From positions 219,846 through 283,845 of the forward strand of contig JAGYXB010000462.1 of the NCBI GenBank assembly GCA_022495005.1: DNA of 64,000 bases, read 5' to 3'. The stretch comes from Rhyacophila brunnea (taxonomy: Eukaryota > Arthropoda > Insecta > Trichoptera > Rhyacophilidae). Every line of letters begins with the position of its first letter. Positions within the stretch are counted from its first letter, which is position 1. Made by a program: the position numbers and the translations under genes. Shown here piece after piece: positions 31,464 through 43,824 of the stretch. The notes under the pieces were generated by a model that saw only the letters and a program-made list of their open reading frames with translations, had not been told where the DNA came from and searched no databases.

Positions 31464-33143
31464 TCATGAATGTAATTCTTCATTTAAGTAAGTCTATATA
31501 AATTTTGATGTTATCTTGCAGAGAAAACAGTTATCTGACCTTTTCACTATATTATATACATGCAAATATAATGTTTTCAAATAATTGATATGGATTATAT
31601 AATATATTCCATCGTATTATTTTCTCGAAATCATAAAGATACTATAATAGTATTTGAGTATCAACCTATGTTCAATTTGAATTGGGTTATAATAATAATA
31701 TACCCGTAGATATATCAATAGTATGTTTGCCACGATATCCACCCAAGTTATCAGTATGTACTTGCACAGGTTTGATTAAAAACTATGATGAAATTAACAT
31801 TTTACAAATATTATATTATTTTGACAGCCCTGTTTTCTGATCAGCGGACACGTGCAGCTGTTTATGAAATAATAATGTAAGATTGTCCACAATAATAATA
31901 ATGTAGAAGGTCGACAATAGTAATAATAATATATTTTTTAAATAAAATCTCCGATGGTTAGTGATTTTTGCTAAAAGATCGATTTAAATTAACGTGCGTA
32001 CGACGCCGAGGTCCATTTCATACTAAATTATATTTGAATACCGAGCTCTTCAGCCGCCCCTTAAAACGACCGTTATGCCTGTGCCCTGTTCAGTGCAAGG
32101 GTAAACAACCTTACCGCGGCGGCGATCGCACGTATTGATTTGGTGACAGTAGATATATCTGACATGATAATAATACGAACACGAGATTTTATTAGAATTT
32201 AAGTAGACTGGAACGAAGCAATGGTGAACTATAAATACTAAAAACTAGCCACGATGTCCGGATGCCGAATACACTGAATCACCGGAACGACACAGATAAT
32301 ACTTGCGGTTTAATTGTCTTCACATGATGACGGGTCCTTGGCATTATTCTTTTTAGGTTAAACGTAGCACAGAATTAAAAGTAAGCCCACCGGTTACTTA
32401 GTTCAACAGTGGCTTATACAACCTCTGAACTCGACGGCGGCTGGGTATCAAGAGCGCCGTAATCCTGCCAGATTATCTTTTTATACCATTAATCGGCGGA
32501 ACCTCTCAGCGACATCTTCATTGTTTTGACGTTTGTCCTGGCTTGTCCGCTACGTTTTCTTGCCGGCCAGTGCAAAAATGGGGTTGCCATACGAATGCAG
32601 GTTCAGTGTTATGTATGCTTGATGGTTAAGTTTATTTATACATAACAATATCCCGGTCCTTGGAGAGAGAAGACCAACCCGACGAGCGGTCTTCGACTAG
32701 AGGCATCCTGGAGTGTCTTCAGAAGTAGACGATCTTCCCAGGGCTTGTACAAAAGGAATGGGTCGGCAATCTCGGCAGCTCTGCAGAATGGTATGACTGG
32801 CTTCGAGAGTGGCGTAGTAAGAACGGCCAAAAAAATCGGTTCCGTCAATGGAGAGGTAAAAAAAAAATCTTGTAGAAACGTCGAGAATCCAGTAACGAGC
32901 AGGGTCCTAAGGGGAAGTGTAGTTCTAGATGTCATCGCAGGGCTATCCTACCTAACTAGCGGCCAATAATTTTTCTTGTAAAATAACACATATCTTTTTA
33001 GAAAATGGTCACACGCAGAATGAAGGTGATTCGATTCATAGTGTTATTGAAAGGGCTGCCAAGAAAATACCAGTATATACACGGAGCTAGTGGTATTCAA
33101 TAGCACGATCAGCATGTAGGAAAAGACCCTACGCCTACATTGC
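31464..33143. other. Intergenic; GC-richer stretch at 32.4-32.95 kb
   Basis: 31464-32030 is AT-rich. 32380-32950 is GC-richer and resembles LTR or element DNA (GGTTGCCATACGAATGCAGG near 32582), with open frames on both strands that carry no recognisable motif. No gene is called. Confidence 0.35.
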
Positions 33144-33539
33144 TTGAAAGACATTTTCGATCTCAAAGTTTTACTGAAATCAACAACCAAAAATTGGGAT
33201 AAGGATGAACGTGGAATCAAATTTTCTTGGCAAAAGACAAAACGAATCTCAGTAATGCCAGAAAATCCACAAACACTCCAAATCGAGTACGACTTTGAAA
33301 ATTCGCTTGTACTAGTTGTTAATACAGCCGAGCGTAGCCTTCGACCACTAATTCAAAAGTTAACTGATTTCAAATTGATGCCAGTAAGAAGTTCGGTCAT
33401 ACCAATAGCTAAGCCAAAACATTGTGACCTAATGTATTTTTGCTGGGAGAAAATAGTCCCTGTTGACTATCATTACACATATACAGGACTGATCACCTCG
33501 CCACTTGAAGTGAATAAGGATGGAACTGACAGTGATTAA
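33144..33539 (+). pseudogene. Unrecognised transposon-associated ORF fragment
   Basis: A 131-codon frame with GIKFSWQKTKRISV, TLQIEYDFENSLVLV, RSLRPLIQKL and PIAKPKHCDLMYFCWEKIVP. The order of an SW..-K motif, a -Y-F-Y-D-like stretch and PI-KAK--DL--LC resembles a repetitive, probably transposase-linked protein family that I associate with aphid genomes, but I cannot name it. There is no stop inside the frame. Upstream sequence is not coding, so it is a fragment at best. Confidence 0.35.
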
Positions 33540-34147
33540 ATTAAAAATAATGCTTATGAGTAATAGGTTTTATTGCCTTTTCATTTGTTTCGTATATACA
33601 CCGATGTTCAGTTTATATAAGTAACTATGTTCATTGAAGTATTTGGTACACAGATTTTGTGAATAAATAACTATGTAATGAGTTAATTTTTATTTTGTAA
33701 TGCTATACAAATTTAGCCTAACTTTCAAATGTGCTTAAGGTACCATTTTTTATTGCCTTATGATCGCTTTGAAATAGTTAATAACTCAATTAAGATAGTT
33801 CTGATCTGAAGTATTGTAGTACAACAATACCTTAATAGTTATGCAGAACAAGCTTAACTCAAATAAGATAGTGCTGATTTCAAATACTGTAGTGCAAAAG
33901 TAGCCTATCTGCATAAAATATATGACATAATATGCACAAAAAAAGCATTTAACCAATGCATTATCATATATTTAGATCAATATTATTATATTTTCAAATT
34001 AATGACTAAAAAAAGTTTAAAAGTGCTCTCCTGAAAAAGTCAAAAAATCAGTTCGGCTAGTTCTGCAATAATGGGACGATATACATAACAATATACAAGG
34101 TAAAAGTCTTAACACAGACAGATTGTCGCAGAAGATCAAAAATAGAT
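33540..34147. other. AT-rich spacer with a two-copy internal repeat
   Basis: 33780-33830 and 33852-33905 are diverged direct repeats (TTAACTCAATTAAGATAGTT.CTGAT against TTAACTCAAATAAGATAGTG.CTGAT). The region separates the truncated Gypsy RT from the upstream ORF fragment and holds no coding frame. Confidence 0.5.
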
Positions 34148-34550
34148 CTATAGTTGAAATTGCACCTGCAATGAGTACCCTTTTGATAAATCTATAGATG
34201 AAATAAATTTTGCGTCGAGAAGGTGATCTAATATTTGAGAAATGTAAGGTAAAGGGTAACTATCCGGTTTTGTAACTGCGTTCAATTTTCTAGAGTCGGG
34301 ACATAATCTCCCAGAACCATCCTTCTTAGGAACGATTATAGTGGGATTAGACCAAACGGAATTTGACGGAGTGACCACACCTAAAGCCAGCATTTCATTC
34401 AGCTTCTTTTCCATAATAGCCTGTTTGGCAGGAGACAGTGGATAACACCTTGCTTTAATGGGTGGGCCTGTTGTTTCGATATGATGAGAAATTAAATGCG
34501 TACGACCCAAACCGCAGTTTTCGAAAGATATTGATTTTTTTTTAATAGAC
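34148..34550 (-). pseudogene. Gypsy reverse transcriptase, N-terminal part
   Basis: Reads ISHHIETTGPPIKARCYPLS, VVTPSNSVWSNPTIIVPKKD, GSGRLCPDSRKLNAVTKPDS and YPLPYISQILDHL, ending SSIDLSKGY, which includes the first catalytic Asp. The usual RFCIDYRKLN reads RLCPDSRKLN. It continues in the same frame as the protease across a TAA at 34553. Everything after SKGY is lost. Confidence 0.85.
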
Positions 34551-34552
34551 TC

Positions 34553-35650
34553 TTAGGTTTGGGCCTGAACAGAAGTGAGAGAAGTGTGGTCCAGAGAGCA
34601 AATGGATGCGACGTGGGTTGGAAGGACTGGCTGGTTCCGCACTAGACTAAAAATTTGTGGCGCGATGTTGAATTTTTTCCAAAAGTCAATTCCGAGAATC
34701 AACTCTGGAGCAAGGCTAGAAACAACGGTAAGAAAAATGGTGCGCTGAAGGCGGCCTAATGTAATTGGAACCCGATTGGCTCCGATAGCAGGTTGGGTTG
34801 AACCGTCAACTGCTGTAATGGAAACTCTAGAGGGCAAAATTTTTAAGCCGGCATCCACTAGACTCCGAGACTTCCGTTCACTGATACAGCTAACGGAAGC
34901 CCCCGAGTCCAGCAGACCCTCAAAATGCTCCAAACGAATTGAAATGCTCAGGGAAGGCCTGGCATCTAAGTGGTTGGGCCTTGATAACGGAGAAATGGAA
35001 ACCAAATTTTGAAAATAAGCGACGTACGCCAGCCAAGCCTTCCACTTCCTATCCATGTACTCTATGGAGGGGTTTGCAACCGAAAGGCACTCTTGGTTTT
35101 TTCCCGAGGCGTTATTATTTGCTACTGGTCTAGAAGATGTAGTGTTAACTCTAGAAAAATCGGTGCCTGCGGCTTTACATACCGGGAAACGTGAGGAAGT
35201 CGTAAGCGCCTTACGACAGATAAAACAAATAGGGTGACGGATGGGCCTACAGTTCGAGTAATGGTGACCGAGTTTCAGGCATTTGCGACAATTTAGTACA
35301 TTAGGTTCTACTGGAGCTTTCGGAGAATGAGGAGTGACATTGAATTGAGGCCTAGATGAACAAGCGGCCACCGGTGACTCAAGAGGTTGGGTATTTAAGT
35401 TTGATTTGTATTTTGGACCCATTTTGAAGTGATCGATCATATGACAGAGAGATTCTGCTTGATCGAGTGACGTTAGTTCTTTCGCGAGTAAAATTGCCTT
35501 ATAACTGTCATCAAATCCCATGACAACTAGGTTTAAAAGTTTAAAGTTACTCACGTCACCCAACCTCTTGGCCATATCGGTCATGTCTAAAATGTATTTA
35601 GCGGCAGTTTTCCCGAGTCGCTGTACCCTTTTGGCGATTTCGTCTGACAA
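34553..35650 (-). pseudogene. Gypsy gag C-terminus plus aspartic protease
   Basis: A 365-codon frame. The first 100 residues are a retrotransposon gag helix-rich region (KLLNLVVMGFDDSYKAILLA). A Cys/His knuckle follows at about 120-150 (CRKCLKLGHHYSNC, then CFIC). The protease has the active site LLDSGASVSCIS at about 245-260 and ELILGIDFWKKF near 330. The protein would be cleaved into capsid, nucleocapsid and protease. The true start is upstream, in a different frame. Confidence 0.85.
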
Positions 35651-36111
35651 TTTATAAAGAACGTCGAGACCTTCAAAGTGTAAGTAAAGGGCCTTCTTTA
35701 AGCCTTCCCATGTTGTGAATAAGTCTTTCTTGTGGCGAAATCACTTTAATGCGTCCCCTTTGAGGAGATCCGGAAAACCTGAGATCAAGCAACTAGCCGA
35801 AGTGTGCCTGCTTTCTCTTAATTCTTCAACTCTCAGAATGAAATCGTTCATGGGTGTCGTGCCATCAAAAGTGATCCTATAAGATTTTACTTAGTCTTTT
35901 CCAAAGCTATTAAAATCAGCGGTTCTGAGGGGGCTGGCTTTAACTCCCGCCTCCCAGGCGACAGCCTGCAAACGCATAGCTTCCAAATCGCCCACTGCGT
36001 CGATACCCCATTCAAATAGGGCCCATTTGAGGTTGTCCTCATTCCAGATATCCTGGCAACTGAACGGAGAGCTACGGGACGTTTGGGTGCGTTCTTGTCC
36101 ATAATTAACAA
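35651..36111 (-). pseudogene. Gypsy gag N-terminal remnant
   Basis: ATG-led short frame (36111-35887), basic and Arg/Pro-rich, with NGVSTQWAIWKLCVCRL, followed in another frame by a gag-like TWEGLKKALYLHFEG stretch near 35690-35715. Spacing and orientation fit the N-terminal part of the same gag. Two frameshifts separate it from the downstream knuckle-protease frame. Confidence 0.6.
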
Positions 36112-38049
36112 AATTAAAAAACTGTCGGTTAGACTGTTAAGTTAGTTATTAGTTAGTTAAAAAAACCAACTACAAAAGAAAAGGTTAGATTTTGAGAATT
36201 GAAGAATTAAAATGAATAAAGATTATAAAAATTCCTTGCCGCCCCACACTCCAAATAACAAAAACTCCAATCGAACCTTAACAAGAAATTAAATATGTAT
36301 AAAGATATTGCACGTAATTAAGTTGTAAAAATGTAAATTGTAAATAACAGTTGTAAATAAGATTTTAATTTTTTAACTTCGTAAAGGATGATTTTAAATT
36401 AATCTGTATAATATATACCGTGTATAAATATATAGATTGTAAAAGATATTATGCAAGCAAATATAAAATTAGTAACAATCGAATAAACTTTAGACTATAA
36501 AGACTGTTAAAAAATCGTGTAAACACTAAAAAACCTCAAAAAATGACGCACGCGCCAACTAGCGGCAAAACTTTAATTATATGTAAAAAATCTATCTCCA
36601 ATTCATTGAATAAACTTTAAACTAACAAACACAAGGAATCAGTGGACAAATAAAATTTAATATTACTCTTGATACCGGCAAGATTATACGAATAATAAAA
36701 TAAAATTAAACAGCACGCCGAGTCAATCCTCAATTATAATAATATAACGTCGTATTTTTTTTTTTTGTAAATGTGCTCAAATAACGAAGGCTACGATCAA
36801 GGTAACCAATAGCAATTAATAATAGAATTAAAATTAAATTTATAGTACACCATCAGGGCATCAGCATACCTGTTGAAAGATATTGCAACAATAAAAATTT
36901 TGAAAACTACAAGTAGTAAATTGAATTGAATTAAATTAATTTTACAAATGATGCCACTGACATGAATTAAGTTAATTAGAGGATCTATGTTTTGAAAGCA
37001 AGGGGTTATCGAAATCACATGTGTATAAATATAAATTTGTTGAAAAATTAACGAAAAAAAACACATTTCTTAACTTTAGTTGAGAGCGTACGACGTCAGT
37101 AGATTTGTAGATGCTAGTAATTTGCTGGTGATGGTGAAGATCCAGATCCTTCTTGGGGTTCCAGATTCTTCTCGGTGCCTTGTAAATTATAATGACATGT
37201 AGGGTTCATATCTTTCAACCTGTAGAAACACGAGTACCCAACCGTTCCTCTTTGAGATTCGCTAAAAAACACCATTTGAGCACATGGTTAAGACAAACAC
37301 AATTGCAGGAATACCTTAGAAAGTGTGGTTGGAAAATTAAATAGGCCGGGAGATAAACAACGATCACTCTTAATAAAAAAACATACCTTTTGTTTGTATC
37401 GAACCACGTGAAAAAGGAACAACCATCCTCGGTTATTTTTGAAGAAAAATGTCACCAACTTCGTCCAAAATTAAATAATAACATCAAAATATCTGTGTGC
37501 GAAAGGAAGAGGGCGATAAGTCGAAAATCCGTACTTTTCAGTAGAGGCAAAACAAAATTTGCGTTTTTGAGAATATTCTTAAAATTGTAATTAAACCGAA
37601 AATAATCATTTTTTTGGATATTTTTTTGCACTTGTCTATTAAAATTGATATACTATGGCATGAATATATAAGATTTTCAATATATATGGATTTTACTATA
37701 TTTTTTAACAAAATATATAAATTGAAAACTTATCTCTTTTGACATGTAGGTACAAAAGGTGTGATTTTATTATTGTTTTATCATTTAGTGACAATTTAAA
37801 TTATTTTTCCCCTCCAGACGGAGCATATGGATTAGTATAATGTCAATCATGTAATCTGGCATTTATTATTGTAGGTGCAAGATGTAATAGTTTAGTACTT
37901 TCATTGGATATAGGTAGCTGGATGAAGGTTATTCTTTAATAAAAATATAATTTTATTTTAATACATTTATATTTGAAACAATATGTACAAATTTGATTGA
38001 TAGTTAAAAATAAAACCAAAGGACATATCATTATATTTTAATACATTTA
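36112..38049. other. AT-rich intergenic; missing 5' LTR region
   Basis: Expected to contain the 5' LTR and leader of the Gypsy element, but no LTR termini, primer site or duplicate was recognisable. The DNA is AT-rich apart from 37080-37250. No coding feature. Confidence 0.4.
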
Positions 38050-38240
38050 CATAGTAAATCTTCTTCTTCTTCTTTCACCCTGTCACGACCCAGCGTTGGG
38101 GCATAGGGCAAGCACAAGTTTGCGCCACTTCCCTCGATCCATCGCCAACTCTTGCGCCTCCCGCCATTCCAGACCTGAAGCGCATAGATCGCTTTTCTAG
38201 CACCGCTGCCAGGTAAGGGAGGACCGGCCACGATGACGGA
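38050..38240 (-). pseudogene. LINE ORF2 C-terminal tail (RTE/CR1-like)
   Basis: The minus strand reads GRPSLTW, then LEWREAQELAMDRGKWRKLV and LALCPNAGS ending at a TGA (about 38086), followed by a (GAA)n run near 38055-38070. The RPSLTW and DRGKWRKLV motifs with a simple-repeat tail mark the extreme 3' end of a LINE. Everything upstream is lost, so it is a short 5'-truncated insertion. Confidence 0.75.
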
Positions 38241-38329
38241 ACCCTTGAGGCTGTGTCACAAGGGTACAAAGTGTCGCACTCTTTTGCGGCATTACATATT
38301 TGACAGCAGTTAGAAATAATACCTAGAAC

Positions 38330-41280
38330 CAGAGGCGGCTCACTCCTTAGGTCATTTTGTCATTGACCTCCCAAAATAAATACCTTACAATCGACATAAT
38401 AATATTAATAATATGTACAATGTCATATATAATAATATTAATAATAATCGGTGGATTTGAAATTATAAGGCGTACGCTGTGTTTTTGTTTTGTAAACTCG
38501 ATGGGCGATAATTCCCCGCCCAACGTCCGGCAATTCAATACTTGACTTGTTATTGATATTGAATATTTTTATAAAATTTTTCATACATTAGACAGAGAAA
38601 GATATAATACAATATTCGACGCTTAAAGTTCCAACGATGCGTGGATTACAGGCCTCTCGCCCAATGTCCGAGTGTGAAACAAAAAATATTTTCAGCTAAT
38701 TATGCGAAACAGAATGATAAAGTCGACTGAATTATGGGGTCCCATGACTACTACTACGTCGGAAATTATTGTATAATGTATTTTGTTCTGACAGTTGACA
38801 AGTTTCGATGAATGTCTTTGGTTGTTTTAAACGTATGTAAATAGTTTTTGGTGCAGTTATTATACGAATATACACACAAAGTTTTGTTTTTGGTGATTTA
38901 TAACATTTTTGTGAAGTTTTGTGGAATTTACGACGGTTTATTTGTTTGAACTGACACAAAATGTCTAATTCAGTGGATTATATTTTAAACGAAATAAAAA
39001 ATGAGACATTTAACTATGATAAACGTCTACAAGCGAAGATGTTAGGCAGGTACATGCCGGGTATGAAAATAGTTCAAACAACGAAAGAGAAAAGCAAAGA
39101 TGTTAACAGATATTTCAACAAGAAAAGCTATCATTTTTGTGAATGGATATGTGGTTGCGATGAAAGGAATTTATTTTTTTGTTTTCATTGTTTAATTTTT
39201 GATTGCAAAAATGAAAAGCAATGGACAGAATTTGGTGTTGGTGATCTAAAACATCTTAAAGAAAAAATAAAAAAGCATAGCAAGTCAACAGCACACATAA
39301 ATAATTCTATGAGTTTTGTTTTATAAGGAAACAGATATCCGAATTCAGTTAGATAGTGCGTACCGCAGATCGATTGCTGATCACAATGAAACTGTCGATA
39401 AAAATCGTTTAATTTTAACAAAAATTTTAAAGTGTATTCAATTTTGCGGATCGTTTGAGCTGGCCTTACGAGGCCATGATGAGTCTAAAGAGTCTGATAA
39501 TCCTGGTATATTTTGTGGATTAATAAATTTCATGCAGGAAATAGATATTGTTATGAAGGAGCATTTAGAAAGGTCAACTTCATTCAAAGAAATTTAGAAG
39601 ACTATCCAAAACGAATTGCTAGATTCAATATTAAAAGTCACTTAAGAAGAAATTAGATGAGACATAAAAAAATCTAATTACGTAGCTATTCAAGTTGACG
39701 AAACGACAGACAGCTCCACAAAAACGCAAATGGTTTTCGTTGTAAGATATTTAAAAGACAATATAGTATGTGAAAGATTTTGGAAGTTTGTAAATCCAGA
39801 GATGTGCAAGGCAACAAGATTAACAGAAGACATTTTAAAAGAGCTGAGAATCTTGGAAGTTCTTCCCCGACAGCTAATAGCGCAAAGCTACGACAGAGCT
39901 GCCATAATGAGTGGGAAAACTGGAGGAGTTTAGACGAGAATCCGCGAAACTTTTCCACTAGCACAGTACATCCACTGTTATGCTCATCAATTTAATTTAG
40001 TTCTGCAAAAAGCATCCACCATAACCACTGGTCTGAAAGTTTTTTTTGCCACAGTCCAATCATTTTCCATCTTTTTTTCGAGATCACCAAAAAGAACGAA
40101 AATATTAGATGAATTCGTCAAAGTGCGTCTACCGAAAACAGCTCCAACTAGATGGTGCTTCAATGCTAAATGTGTGTAGACAGTTTTTTTGTACGAGAAG
40201 ACATTTTACAGTGTTTAAATTTAATACTGGACACAGAAAATGACACCAATACCCTAAGTCAAGCCTAAAACATAATAAATAATTTGGGAAAAAACACTTT
40301 TATTTATTTGTTGACTTTTTTTCACAAAATAATGCCTCATTGTCAAATTTTATTTAAACAAATGCAAAAAAGAAACTTAGATGCTTTTAAGATAAAAACA
40401 TACATCAATAATTAAAAAAAATATAATATTTCCGAAATCAGAAATGAAGCTAGCACTAATCCGAATTCCAGCTGTGCAACGGGTGCACATTAAAAGCGAC
40501 GGATAGATGACAATAACAACGCAGTAGCAATTGAAGTCTGTGATACAATTATAGTGGAAATAGAAGCACGATTCACATCCAACGATCATCTCATTATATC
40601 CGATTTGTTCAATAAAGAAAATTACACTGATTTTAAAAATAATTTTCCCACAATTCAAGTAAATTTGGTAAAACAGTTAGAAGAAATAAACATTACCAAG
40701 TTAAAAAATGAATTATTGGTGTTTTATCAACGAGATGATTTGCATGGCGCTAATAGTGCAGTTTCTCTTCTACATTTTTTACTCAGCAATAATTACAACG
40801 AAACATTTTCTGAGTCGATCAAAGTTCTCCAATTTATTTGTGTCATACCAATGAAAACAGTTGAAAGTGAAAGATGTTTTTCCACTCTCAAAAGAATAAA
40901 AACCTTTCTACGCAATACGATGGCCAAGATAGACTGACCGCTCTTGCAATGCTCAGTATTGAAAAAAAATATGTGGGAAAAATAGACAATTTTTATAATC
41001 GTGTGATTGATGATTTTTCAAAAAGTAAAGAAAGAAAAGTGGACTTAATTTACAAAAAATTATAACGCGTTGTGTGCAATTTCGGTTAACGATGGGTTGG
41101 CGTTATGAAAAATGGACATTTTTTGAAGGGTAAGTAAGTATATAACAATTTCTAGCACTTATTATATAATGTATAAAAAGTCAATTTGCAATACGTCTTT
41201 TAAGTATACAACGAAAAGGCAAATTAAAATAATGTATTCAAAATTGACCTACCAGTTTTTCGGGCCTAAGGCCGCCAATG
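38330..41280 (+). mobile_element. Full-span hAT element with perfect 8-bp target duplication
   Basis: Ends CAGAGGCGGCTCACTCCTTA and, reversed, CATTGGCGGCCTTAGG. Flanks CCTAGAAC at 38322-38329 and 41281-41288 are identical. 2951 bp with a transposase along most of its length in the plus direction. Complete span and perfect target site, but the gene is decayed. Confidence 0.93.
38961..41065 (+). pseudogene. hAT transposase, ZMYM1 / DUF4371 type, decayed
   Basis: Domains in order: TTF-type zinc finger in the first 121 codons (CEWICGCDERNLFFCFHCLI, then HSKSTAHINN), DUF4371 region (39316-39597, SAYRRSIADHNETV and GLINFMQEID), RNase-H-like core (YVAIQVDETTDSSTKTQMVF about 39680, YDRAAIMSG about 39890, YIHCYAHQFNLVL about 39985), insertion region (KTAPTRWCFNAK about 40135) and C-terminal hAT dimerisation region (40554-41065, FICVIPMKTVESERCFSTLK). 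The first catalytic Asp (QVDE) is intact. At least five stops or frameshifts break the frame. The ATG at 38961 is a plausible native start, about 630 bp inside the left terminus. Confidence 0.9.
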
Positions 41281-41288
41281 CCTAGAAC

Positions 41289-43257
41289 ATATGATTTTAT
41301 TTTATTTTTTACTGTATATAGTAAATAATAGTTACGTATTTGACACAGTTAGACATAATACTACTTGTCAAGTCTTTCATGAAAATTATCCGGATTCATA
41401 TATGGTAATCTGGGATTGACAAGCAAAACTCATGACAGTCTTTATCAATTAAATATGTAGAATAGGTACTGAGGTCTTTTTTCTTCTCCTTATTAATTTG
41501 CACTGGACCACTGTAACATTTAGGAGGTTCAAGGATAACATTATTTGCCTTACCTCGGCGACTAAAAGATATTGACTGGAATTGTTGCAAATGCTATTTT
41601 TAAAGAGGATGTTATTAGACTCGGCCTTTTTTTTAAATTGAATTTTTTTTATACACATATTTTTTAAAGTTATACACATGTATATTTTTATAAGAATCGA
41701 TGTTTTTAAAAATAAATATAAAAAATATTAAAACGATAAATTAGTCAAAAATCTACACGTCGGCAAAAAATAAAAAACTTAATAAACTAAATTTTAATAA
41801 TAAATATGACGATAAAATATAATGGAATAATATGTGACCCTGCAATAAATTCACATTTTATTACATTTTTTTTACAATTGTAAGTGTTTATCTTTGACTA
41901 AAAAAAATAAATCTTTTTAATGTTTTCAGATACACATATATTTATTCATTCATTCAATTAAAATTGTAAATTATCAAAAAAAAATCTCAAATTGCAAGCT
42001 TCGTATTTTCCGCTAGGTTCTCTGTTGGCATAAGAATCCTCCTTAACTATAAAATGTAAGAATTAATCTTAAATAATATTATTCTTTCTATCAAATTTAC
42101 AAATGTTTCCACAGATGTCACTTTTGAAACAACAATTTATAAATTTAATAATAGTATTTTTCTGACTACCTATCAAAATTTACAAATGTTTCCACAGATG
42201 TCACATTTGAAACAACAATTTATAAATTTTAATTAACACTCCCGTTGCCGTGATGATTTAACAGCTGATTGAGGTTCTAAAATCACAGATACCACACTTA
42301 TTATTAAGTATATAAACGTCTACTTTTAGCTATTTGTAGATAAAATACTCATACATAAAAATAAAAATGTATAAGTCATCGAATTGAATGTTTTCTATGT
42401 AAAATTAATCACATTTTGAAAGCCAGATCGATATTTTGATAATACAGTGATTATGTAGAAAGATATACGTTAGAGAAACGCACATAATAGTAATAAAAAT
42501 GAGACATTATTTTTAAATTATGTGTTTGTCTGACGTTATTATTTGACGGATGCACTCGGCCAAAGCCTCCCATAATATATCGAATATTAAAGTATAAATT
42601 TATCAAATGCATCTGACGATAAACGGCAAAGTAACTGTTAATGCAATGTTATTAGGGTTCATTTTATCATATTATGAACTTCGCTTCATATGGCGTTTAT
42701 TCCAAAACACTTGAGCCGGTGTTATTGGGCTCATCATAAAATCCCTTTACCCAGATTTAGAATGCAGATCCTTACTGCAAGGTGTAAAGATTACATCAGT
42801 GTGTGGGACATAATATGCATTTGCAAAGATACCTCGCGCGGTCAAAATAAAAGACATATTTTTCGCCCAGCGTGCGTGCGGTCAGGGCGTACTCGCATTT
42901 TTTACATTATTATAATATTCTCATATTAAGGAATATGTTAAATATTTGCATGGGTAATAATATTTAATTATATTCATTAATTTAAGAATTTTATGAGAAT
43001 AATACTATCCAATAAATGTCAGTTGTACCTACCCATTCAAATGTTGTATTTAAATCCAAATATAAAACCCATTTAAATAAATACTCTTAATAATTGAAAT
43101 TAGATAGCTACATAAAATGTATGTCAAATGACTACTTAACTATCAATAATATATTTCTATCTATAGTTTATTGTAGTTTTGTAACTTAGGGTGCACTAAG
43201 GTTTTTAATACGTTATTCTAAAATATCCTTTTTTGACGATATAACTGTAAATAATAC
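41289..43257. other. AT-rich intergenic
   Basis: No coding frame with motifs. The one structured item is the 82-bp duplication at 42089-42236. The 42.6-42.9 kb segment is slightly GC-richer but unrecognised. Confidence 0.5.
42089..42236 (+). repeat. Two-copy direct repeat, period about 82 bp
   Basis: TATCAAATTTACAAATGTTT and CCACAGATGTCACTTTTGAA through AACAACAATTTATAAATTT occurs at 42089-42150 and again at 42171-42231, with only a few differences, which indicates a recent local duplication. Confidence 0.85.
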
Positions 43258-43395
43258 ATACTGTCACACCCCCAAATTGTTTCCATTTAGTTATATCTCC
43301 TCTGGGGGTCTAAAGAGGCGGAACTATTTTCGAGCGGACTCATAATAATATGAGTAGGGGTTGATTACGAGACAGACCAATTTTTGATACGGTAA
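43258..43395 (+). repeat. LTR-like start, TGTCACACCCCC type
   Basis: Starts TGTCACACCCCCAAATTG, aligned with TGTTAAGCCCCCGAATGG at 14292 and with the minus-strand LTR start TGTGACACCCCCG at 60894. It continues with GAACTATT and GTAGGGGTTGATTACGAG, as at 14340-14385. The probable continuation of this LTR lies beyond the minus-strand ORF1 element, at about 45950-46118. Confidence 0.5.
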
Positions 43396-43627
43396 TCTTC
43401 AATTTATTATCTGAAATATTTTTTTATTATATAAAAATATTCTACTTAAGTATCTAAATCTTTTTAAAATAATTTCCATATTTTGTCCATACGCCACTGA
43501 CAAAATACTCTTGCTTGGGATATTGGCATAACATATGGGGCGCCAACTAGTACTAGCCATCCCCGTTATATCTAGTATGAGTCTGTGGTAATGCCTTTTG
43601 GGTTTTGTATTAACCTCTTCTGAGTTT

Positions 43628-43667
43628 ATTGGGCCTCGGTGGCTTCGCGACCGATCCGAGGCCCAAT
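43628..43667. other. Perfect 12-bp hairpin
   Basis: ATTGGGCCTCGG (43628-43639) and CCGAGGCCCAAT (43656-43667) pair perfectly around a 16-nt loop. It sits about 160 bp downstream of the minus-strand ORF1 stop. It may be a 3' recognition hairpin or a palindromic remnant. Function is unknown. Confidence 0.8.
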
Positions 43668-43824
43668 TTATGATCTGGATTGGTGTGTTTCAGGGTATTT
43701 AAAAAAGCTTGGAGCATTCTTCTTCCGTCCGTCGATTTCCGATTGGCTGGCCGATTTTTCAGTTCCTTCTCTTCATTCTATGCATCCGTTGTGTCTGGCT
43801 GGCTGGCACTCGATTCATGGGAGC

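Larger units (their letters stand above)
34148..36111 (-). mobile_element. Ty3/Gypsy gag-protease-RT, truncated in RT
   Basis: Minus-strand order gag, zinc knuckle, aspartic protease, start of RT. The polyprotein ends abruptly after the first catalytic motif of RT, with RNase H, integrase and 3' LTR absent. The 5' LTR was not identified above 36.1 kb, where the sequence becomes AT-rich. Frame changes near 35.65-35.89 kb and an in-frame stop at 34553 show that it is inactive. Confidence 0.85.

Noticed and set aside
36770..37286. Inverted pair ATGTGCTCAAAT about 500 bp apart as a MITE or LTR
   Set aside because: Only 12 bp match with no extension and no target duplication. Chance occurrence is plausible over this length.
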